From CAZDUZ01 sp964508755 (GTDB taxonomy: Bacteria > Patescibacteriota > Dojkabacteria > SC72 > JAFGCJ01), in assembly GCA_964508755.1 (NCBI GenBank), contig CAZDUZ010000016.1, positions 1 to 19,034 on the forward strand: DNA of 19,034 nucleotides, read 5' to 3'. Positions 14,973 to 19,034 of this stretch are shown here, one piece after another. The notes below the pieces were generated by a model, which was given only the letters and a program-made list of their open reading frames with translations, was not told the origin of the DNA and did no database searches. The first letter of the stretch is position 1. Each line of letters starts with the position of its first letter. The position numbers were made by a program, and so were the translations under genes.

Positions 14973-16037
14973 ATGAAATTTCCAAAGAAGTTCCTGCAGG
15001 TTGCTCTGATATTATTGTTAGTTCTCAGTTCCTCGTTAGTGCTTTCTGGGTGTGGCGCATCGAAGGATGATGAGGGTGAGGATGTTGAACAAGAGCAGGA
15101 AGATGAAAATACTATTCCTGATAGAGAGGAATCTGAAGATACAGAATCAGAAGAAGAGACAGAGAATAATTCCAGTGGAGAAGATACAGAAAACAATGAT
15201 ATTTCTGGTGATTTTTCGCGGTTTACTTCACAAAATCAAAAACTTGGTGATTCTGTTGATAATGCAATGTCTGCGTATACTTTGTCATCGATCACTGATT
15301 CGACTCAATCAGGGTTTCATCGTTTTATATTCAAATTAAGTTCTACGTCATCTGATTTGGCTGATATTGAAGCACAACTCGTTTCTTCCGGCGGTTATAT
15401 TCGAGTACGACTTGATCGTGTTACGAAAGATGAAACGGGGATTATTTATCAGGGCAGCAGAGAAATTAACCGTAATGGAGTGTTGAAGCTCTATCATGCA
15501 GTTACTCCCAACGAAAGCGAAGAGGTATACCAGATAGGAATCGCTAAAGATACCGTATTCTATCTTCATAGTGAGACAGATAAAGAGGTGATTCTTGATG
15601 TGAAGTATCCGGGAGAGGTAGAGACTGGTAGTACCGTTGAGGACTCAATGGAATTTACTGCTAATTCAACAACTCTTTCCGGAACAAACACAGCTGGAGA
15701 CGCTAAGTTAAGTGGGTATTCATGGTCCACTGAATCAACTCTTTTGAAGTTCATCTGGAATACTACATCCAGTTCTGGAAATCCTACCCCTCCGACACAG
15801 GTTACGTATAATGCATCAAACAAAACGATTACCGTTGTGTTTACTGATGTACAAAGCGATTCTGTTATTGGATCGGATGGCGTGTTCAGTACCGACCTTG
15901 GTAATGTAGTAAGTGGGGTGAGTGGAAGCAGGGCTGGCACGACAAGCACGTTTGTATTCCAACTTACCAAAGAGACCACATACCGTATCTACAGAAGCAC
16001 GTCTCCTAATCAAGTTATTCTTGATGTGAAGCGGTAA
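14973..16037 (+). CDS. Lipoprotein with duplicated AMIN-like beta domains
   Basis: 354 residues. A signal peptide with a basic start and hydrophobic core ends in the lipobox LSGC, so C27 should be lipidated and the protein held on the outer face of the cytoplasmic membrane. Residues ~28-82 form a very acidic Glu/Asp/Ser/Asn linker. Two beta-rich domains follow (~105-217 and ~240-354), ending in nearly the same words, EVILDVKYPG and QVILDVKR. This indicates an internal duplication of an AMIN-like fold; AMIN domains in other proteins bind the cell wall. Envelope attachment or wall binding is inference. It lies 30 bp after miaB and is probably co-transcribed. The final codons lie 94 bp before tRNA-Pro. 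Confidence 0.8.
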   Translation: MKFPKKFLQVALILLLVLSSSLVLSGCGASKDDEGEDVEQEQEDENTIPDREESEDTESEEETENNSSGEDTENNDISGDFSRFTSQNQKLGDSVDNAMSAYTLSSITDSTQSGFHRFIFKLSSTSSDLADIEAQLVSSGGYIRVRLDRVTKDETGIIYQGSREINRNGVLKLYHAVTPNESEEVYQIGIAKDTVFYLHSETDKEVILDVKYPGEVETGSTVEDSMEFTANSTTLSGTNTAGDAKLSGYSWSTESTLLKFIWNTTSSSGNPTPPTQVTYNASNKTITVVFTDVQSDSVIGSDGVFSTDLGNVVSGVSGSRAGTTSTFVFQLTKETTYRIYRSTSPNQVILDVKR

Positions 16038-16094
16038 AAAGAGTAAATCTCTGATGCGGGGATTGGTTATGTGAACGTGTTCATCGGTAAATTA

Positions 16095-16122
16095 TTGCGG
16101 ATCATTTCCTTCGTGGTACAAT
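16095..16122 (+). promoter_or_regulatory. tRNA-Pro promoter
   Basis: TTGCGG (16095-16100), a 16-bp spacer and TACAAT (16117-16122), preceded by TGG as an extended -10. Initiation near 16129 is 3 nt before the mature tRNA 5' end at 16132. Confidence 0.55.
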
Positions 16123-16131
16123 ACCGCTCGT

Positions 16132-16209
16132 CGGGGTGTAGCTCAGTTGGCTCAGAGCGCACGCATGGGGTGCGTGAGGTCGCAGGTTCAAGTCCTGTCA
16201 CCCCGACCA
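16132..16209 (+). tRNA. tRNA-Pro (anticodon GGG), CCA encoded
   Basis: The cloverleaf folds completely. The acceptor CGGGGTG/CACCCCG is followed by discriminator A (16206) and encoded CCA (16207-16209). The D stem is GCTC/GAGC, the anticodon stem CACGC/GCGTG with loop ATGGGGT giving anticodon GGG at 16167-16169, and the T arm GCAGG-TTCAAGT-CCTGT. C1-G72, A73 and G35-G36 are the identity elements of bacterial tRNA-Pro. The 3' end, including CCA, is also read on the opposite strand as the end of the recombinase gene, so this is the likely integration target of the element to the right. Confidence 0.96.
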
Positions 16210-17675
16210 TTCAAGACGTGATTTTTTGAAATATCACGTAAAGCCTCATACAGAGGGCTTATTTCCATGTTCGTAAGTTCGTAATTTTTATATGTGGGTA
16301 CGTTCGTAAACATACTTCCCAAAATATCCCTTCTTTGATCAAAGGTTGCAATTTCCCAGTATCGGTCTATTCTTGCACCAAATTGGGCTAACATTCTAAT
16401 TTGTGTCAGCAAATCATTGTAATCAATCTTTTCCTCATTTAATTCCATCTGAGCAAGCGTCTTTTTATCTTCTAAGTCAGACAAGACGGCTTTTAATGCG
16501 TTTTCGTCAAGCAATCCTTTCTTATGGTCTTTGTAAGAATCAAGTTTCTCTTTCTCAATCGCTTTTACTTTTCTTTCACATTCATCAACTTTTTTACCTG
16601 CTTGAGCTTCTTGCTCTTCAAGTCGCCTACCAACAAACTCTCTCACAATTTCCATAACATCTTCACTAATCTGTAACGATTCTAAAGCTTTATAAAATGC
16701 TTTATGAACATCATCAGCCTTAATATTGACTGCACCATGCTTTTTATTTCTACAACAATAGTATAGATGCTTTTTTCCGCTCCCTCCTGTTGAGTAAGCA
16801 GCATAAAGCGGTTTGCTACATTCTGGGCAAGCAACAAAACCTTTATAAAGAAACTCTAGTTTCCCTTTTTCAACTTTTCTGATGTTACCTCTTGATTCCA
16901 TAACTTCTTGTGCTAATAGAAATATTGTAGGTGAAACTATCGCTTCATGTAACCCCTGTACCTTTTTACCCAGTTTCTTATACTCAATCTGCCCCATATA
17001 AGCTACATTATTTAGTATATCTTGAATTCGACCTTTTGAAAATTTCTTACCTTGACGTGTTTTATATTTATTTTCATCATATATTTTGTCAGCAATTGTT
17101 TGAAATGAATATTCACCAGTAACATATAGAGAAAACATTTTTCTTACGATTTCAGCCTCATTTGGAATTATTTGCATAATTTTTGAGCCTGTTCGGACTT
17201 CATAACCATATGGAGGTGTTGCCATATGATAACCGCTCTCAAATCTCTCTACTATTCCCTTTCTAACTTCTGTTTTAAGGTTATCGCTATAGTATTGAGC
17301 CATTGAAGCCATTATGTTTTCGAGAAAGATTTCGTGTGGAGCTGTACCGAGTTGCTCTGTACAGGAGATAAGGTTTGTTCCATATTTCATCAACATTGCT
17401 CTAATTGCCGAGTGATCAACTATTGAGCGTGCAAATCGATCGAGCTTATGAATGATTACAGAATGTACACTATTATCTTTGCAATAACCGATTAAGGCAT
17501 TTAATGCAGGTCTATCACGACTTGTACCAGTAAAGCCTTCATCTTTAAAAACCTCCAAGACCTTAAAGCTCTCCTGTGATGCTTTAACCTTGCAAGCTTT
17601 TACTTGTGCATCAATCGAAAACCCTTCGGCTTGTTCTCTTGATGATACTCTTGCATAAATTACTGCTGTTTTCAT
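16188..17675 (-). CDS. Large serine recombinase (site-specific integrase)
   Basis: 495 residues from the ATG at 17675. An in-frame codon at 17726 would extend it into the terminator hairpin and is unlikely. Residues 1-~145 are the resolvase catalytic domain with nucleophile S11 (IYARVSSREQAEGFSIDAQ) and the Arg pair in KLDRFARS. Residues ~155-260 are the Recombinase domain (GYEV..IPNEAEIVRKMFSLY). A zinc ribbon follows (C283, C286, C307, C308), then a long coiled coil at 345-418. It catalyses integration and probably excision of the element. The last six sense codons (GRGDRT) and the TGA are antisense to the 3' end of tRNA-Pro, so the end of the protein is set by the insertion site. It has its own promoter and a structured leader. 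Confidence 0.95.
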   Translation of the reverse strand: MKTAVIYARVSSREQAEGFSIDAQVKACKVKASQESFKVLEVFKDEGFTGTSRDRPALNALIGYCKDNSVHSVIIHKLDRFARSIVDHSAIRAMLMKYGTNLISCTEQLGTAPHEIFLENIMASMAQYYSDNLKTEVRKGIVERFESGYHMATPPYGYEVRTGSKIMQIIPNEAEIVRKMFSLYVTGEYSFQTIADKIYDENKYKTRQGKKFSKGRIQDILNNVAYMGQIEYKKLGKKVQGLHEAIVSPTIFLLAQEVMESRGNIRKVEKGKLEFLYKGFVACPECSKPLYAAYSTGGSGKKHLYYCCRNKKHGAVNIKADDVHKAFYKALESLQISEDVMEIVREFVGRRLEEQEAQAGKKVDECERKVKAIEKEKLDSYKDHKKGLLDENALKAVLSDLEDKKTLAQMELNEEKIDYNDLLTQIRMLAQFGARIDRYWEIATFDQRRDILGSMFTNVPTYKNYELTNMEISPLYEALRDISKNHVLNGRGDRT

Positions 17676-17700
17676 AGTTGTTATTGAATATTTATTTAAC

Positions 17701-17758
17701 AAAAAAGGGCGACTCGTTGACCACAAATCTACAGAGTAGAATTGTACGAATCGCCCTT
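17701..17758 (-). terminator. Intrinsic terminator in the recombinase leader
   Basis: On the minus strand AAGGGCGA (17758-17751) pairs with TCGCCCTT (17712-17705). The stem continues inward through ACGA/TCGT, TTGT/ACAA and TCTAC/GTAGA around a 3-nt loop, with one 5-nt bulge and two mismatches. It is followed directly by six T residues (17706-17701), about 21 base pairs in all. It lies between the only visible promoter and the recombinase start, so it must be read through for the gene to be expressed. Confidence 0.7.
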
Positions 17759-17811
17759 ATTATCATCTTTACCTAAGATGACTAAGGTCTACTCTATATT
17801 AATTTGTGGTC
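17719..17811. repeat. Inverted repeat flanking the leader hairpin
   Basis: GACCACAAAT (17719-17728) is inverted at 17802-17811, and AGAGTAGA (17733-17740) is inverted at 17788-17795. The centres differ (4 nt against 6 nt). The two arms are 47 nt apart. The repeat could act as RNA (antiterminator) or as a paired DNA-binding site. Confidence 0.75.
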
Positions 17812-17817
17812 ATTCAT

Positions 17818-17846
17818 ATATTATCATTTTTTAAAAAGCTTCTCAA
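17818..17846 (-). promoter_or_regulatory. Recombinase promoter
   Basis: On the minus strand TTGAGA (17841-17846), a 17-bp spacer and TAATAT (17818-17823), with TGA before the -10. The predicted start at about 17811 coincides with the first base of arm A of the inverted repeat. The -35 box overlaps the end of the HExxH gene. Confidence 0.6.
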
Positions 17847-18193
17847 AAGGAATCTGATATTTCTTTTTCGATTGATGTTACAAGTCTTTCTTCATCTTCT
17901 TTTCCAAGTAATTTAATTTCATCTATAGTGCAATGCAAAAGTTCATGAATTAAAGTTAAGTACTTTTCTTCATCTGGTAATTCAGTATTGATTACGATAA
18001 GCCAATACACATTTGAATCACCAATAAGATTTCTAATCCCTTTAATATTTTCCTTAAATGATTTTTCCTCAATTTTTATATGTGGCCATTTCTCTTGAGC
18101 TATAGCCTTTATATATCTGTAATCTTGAGGGAATCTTGTCCTTAGGCTTTGAGCCGACATGTTTAGCATGTCTTGGACAAGAGGTAAAATCAT
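17843..18193 (-). CDS. Small HExxH metallopeptidase-like protein
   Basis: 116 residues. H83-E84-L-L-H87 in YLTLIHELLHCTIDE is a zinc-protease motif, and Glu residues at 99-102 (KEDEERLV) are at a suitable distance for the third ligand in the gluzincin style of ImmA/IrrE (DUF955) proteins. The N-terminal 60 residues show no known domain. In integrative elements such proteins often cleave a repressor, but no Xre-type repressor is visible next to it, so that role is only inference. It sits between two tandem terminators upstream and the recombinase promoter downstream, and so forms its own transcription unit. A phage-type SprT-like or other minimal zinc protease is an alternative. Confidence 0.65.
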   Translation of the reverse strand: MILPLVQDMLNMSAQSLRTRFPQDYRYIKAIAQEKWPHIKIEEKSFKENIKGIRNLIGDSNVYWLIVINTELPDEEKYLTLIHELLHCTIDEIKLLGKEDEERLVTSIEKEISDSF

Positions 18194-18214
18194 TTTCTAC
18201 TTTATTCCCAATAA

Positions 18215-18240
18215 TTAATATCAGGGCAGTCATGGGCAGT
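18215..18240 (-). promoter_or_regulatory. Promoter and direct-repeat operator candidate of the HExxH gene
   Basis: On the minus strand TGA-TATTAA (18223-18215) forms an extended -10. Directly upstream are two copies of ACTGCCC (18224-18230 and 18234-18240) separated by 3 bp, a 10-bp period that places both on one face of the helix. No -35 box is recognisable, which fits a promoter needing or blocked by a bound regulator. Confidence 0.4.
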
Positions 18241-18268
18241 TTTCCTAACTAAACTAATTTATTTAGCC

Positions 18269-18300
18269 AAAAAAAAGGAGGCTTTTCAGCCTCCTTTTGG
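18269..18300 (-). terminator. Strong intrinsic terminator (possibly bidirectional)
   Basis: AAAAGGAGGC (18273-18282), a 6-nt loop and GCCTCCTTTT (18289-18298). The minus direction has a tail of eight T residues, and the plus direction has TTTT within the stem end. It isolates the HExxH gene from upstream minus-strand transcription. Confidence 0.85.
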
Positions 18301-18334
18301 TAGTGATAAAACCGATAAGGAAATCCCTTATCGG
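18301..18334 (-). terminator. Intrinsic terminator after the 51-aa ORF
   Basis: CCGATAAGG (18312-18320) pairs perfectly with CCTTATCGG (18326-18334) around a 5-nt loop. On the minus strand it is followed by TTTTATC. It lies 15 bp past the stop of the minus-strand ORF ending at 18349 and stands in tandem with the next terminator. Confidence 0.75.
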
Positions 18335-18348
18335 GCAAAAACATAAAA

Positions 18349-18504
18349 TTAGTTTTCTTTCTTCATATTTTCCCACCATTCTTCGAATGTTTTATTAGTT
18401 GATTCTTCTAATTTATTTGCGATATACCAGTTTTTCATCATGGTCTTTGCTTCACTGATTGCCTGATCAGTATTTGCATTTGGACCAAGTGAAAAAGCAA
18501 GCAT
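18349..18504 (-). CDS. Hypothetical 51-aa ORF, probably a 3' remnant of a longer gene
   Basis: Reads MLAFSLGPNANTDQAISEAK... and ends WWENMKKEN. It is hydrophilic and helical, rich in Glu, Asn and Lys, with three Trp, and I recognise no family. The frame stays open to 18528 (codons for SLLSPKE before the Met) and then meets a stop. No better start or Shine-Dalgarno is seen. It is followed after 15 bp by two tandem terminators, which supports its being or having been the end of a transcribed gene. The point where its frame fails coincides with the truncated start of the plus-strand ATPase, so it may be cut by the same junction. Confidence 0.45.
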   Translation of the reverse strand: MLAFSLGPNANTDQAISEAKTMMKNWYIANKLEESTNKTFEEWWENMKKEN

Positions 18505-18511
18505 TTCTTTA

Positions 18512-19034
18512 GGTGATAATAAACTGTCTCAAATACTCACAGGAATTCTGATGTACACTTTTGGGCAGTCTCGAAATGCAATCAGCATTTCAAACATTAT
18601 CAGACAATCGAAGGTACTACTTGTGAATCTATCATCAAAAAATATCGGAGAAGAAGGAATGAGTTTACTTGGTTCACTTTTAATGTCCAAAGTCTGGTTT
18701 GAGGCAAAGAAGGTTAATCAAGAAGATAGACGACCTTTCGTTGTTTACGCCGATGAGTTTCAAAACTTTGCAAGTTCCGATTTTTCTCAAGCATTATCAG
18801 AGGCTAGAAAATTTAAGCTTGAGTTAGTCCTCGCTCATCAATTCTTTAAGCAACTTCCTGACGATGTATTTCATTCAGTAATTGGAAATGTAAAGAACAA
18901 AGTCTACTACAGATGTGGTTTAGAAGACTCAGAAATCATTTCTAAGGAGCTACAAAGCAAAGTGCTTGAGCAGGAGGTTATGGAAGTACCTGAATTCAAT
19001 GCGAATGTTAAAGCAGGTGAAGATGTTTTCTCAA
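18512..19034 (+). pseudogene. 5'-truncated type IV secretion coupling-type ATPase (TraD/VirD4-like), runs off window
   Basis: The plus frame is open from 18467 to the window edge. From about 18515 it reads NKLSQILTGILMYTFGQSRNAISI...KVLLVNLSSKNIGEEG, then LLGSLLMSKVW, PFVVYADEFQNFASSDFSQALSEARKFKLELVLAHQFFKQLPDDV and VYYRCGLEDSEII. This is the C-terminal half of the conjugation/TraD-type DNA-translocating ATPase family common in CPR genomes, with the Walker B motif VVYADEFQNF. The N-terminal half with Walker A is missing. The first ATG in frame is 18551, and the sequence upstream is not ATPase-like in any frame. The remaining part should be inactive for ATP hydrolysis. The 3' end lies beyond the window. 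Confidence 0.7.

Larger units (their letters stand above)
17676..17811 (-). promoter_or_regulatory. Structured 5' leader of the recombinase (candidate attenuator)
   Basis: The predicted transcript begins at about 17811 and reaches the recombinase ATG after 136 nt. In transcript order it holds arm A (17811-17788), a hairpin with a 7-bp stem (17781-17775 with 17769-17763), an intrinsic terminator (17758-17701) and about 25 nt before the start codon. Arm A is complementary to 17740-17719, which lies inside the terminator (10 bp at one end, 8 bp at the other). Pairing of A with this segment and formation of the complete terminator exclude each other without a pseudoknot. This resembles a transcription attenuator or riboswitch expression platform; the signal it reads is unknown. 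Confidence 0.55.

Noticed and set aside
16070..16082. TGAACGTGTTCA palindrome as a LexA-like operator
   Set aside because: It does not match a known LexA box spacing, lies outside the tRNA promoter core and occurs once; chance is likely.
17676..17726. N-terminal extension of the recombinase to 17726
   Set aside because: The extension is encoded by the terminator and U-tract region, and the family starts at MKTAVIYARVSS.
1..19034. Alternative genetic code with UGA as glycine
   Set aside because: TGA ends glyS, glyQ, miaA, DUF4446 and the recombinase at the expected family lengths.
1..19034. CRISPR array or insertion sequence
   Set aside because: No regularly spaced repeats and no transposase were seen; the only recombinase is the serine integrase.

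Overview
The window looks like a bacterial chromosome segment followed by one end of an integrated mobile element. The small proteins, dense overlapping operons and family mix (heterotetrameric GlyRS, DUF4446, DUF3048, winged-helix/nucleotidyltransferase fusion, divergent membrane proteins) fit the Candidate Phyla Radiation (Patescibacteria). The phylum cannot be fixed from sequence alone. TGA is used as an ordinary stop (glyS, glyQ, miaA, recombinase), so the UGA=Gly code of Gracilibacteria/Absconditabacteria is excluded.

Core region (1-16209). glyQ-glyS lie on the minus strand, divergent from lysS, whose product carries an extra C-terminal PheT/EMAPII-type tRNA-binding domain. After lysS come a 99-aa unknown protein, two ABC-2 permeases without an ATPase, and serS. 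serS is preceded by a promoter and a 14-codon leader ORF with six serine codons, a candidate ribosome-mediated attenuation leader. Converging on serS is a six-gene minus-strand block, read as DUF4446, DUF3048, winged-helix/NTase, SecD-like, SecF-like, miaA. The SecD/SecF-like pair lacks the conserved Asp-containing motifs of the canonical proton-driven pair. miaB and an AMIN-like lipoprotein lie divergent to this block, followed by tRNA-Pro(GGG). MiaA and MiaB act sequentially on A37 of tRNA, so most of the core serves tRNA charging and modification.

Accessory region (16188-19034). A large serine recombinase abuts tRNA-Pro, and its last six sense codons and stop are read from the antisense of the tRNA 3' end. 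Its own promoter drives a 136-nt leader that contains an intrinsic terminator and an upstream arm able to pair with the terminator interior, an attenuator/antiterminator layout. Farther right are a small HExxH metallopeptidase-like gene with a direct-repeat operator candidate, two tandem terminators, a 51-aa minus-strand ORF and a 5'-truncated type IV secretion coupling-type ATPase that runs off the window. This looks like a conjugative or mobilizable element, or its remnant, integrated at tRNA-Pro and more AT-rich than the core.

No stretch above 300 bp lacks a gene. Best candidates for new biology: the serS leader, the recombinase leader, the SecDF-like pair without its canonical Asp motifs, and the LysRS fusion.
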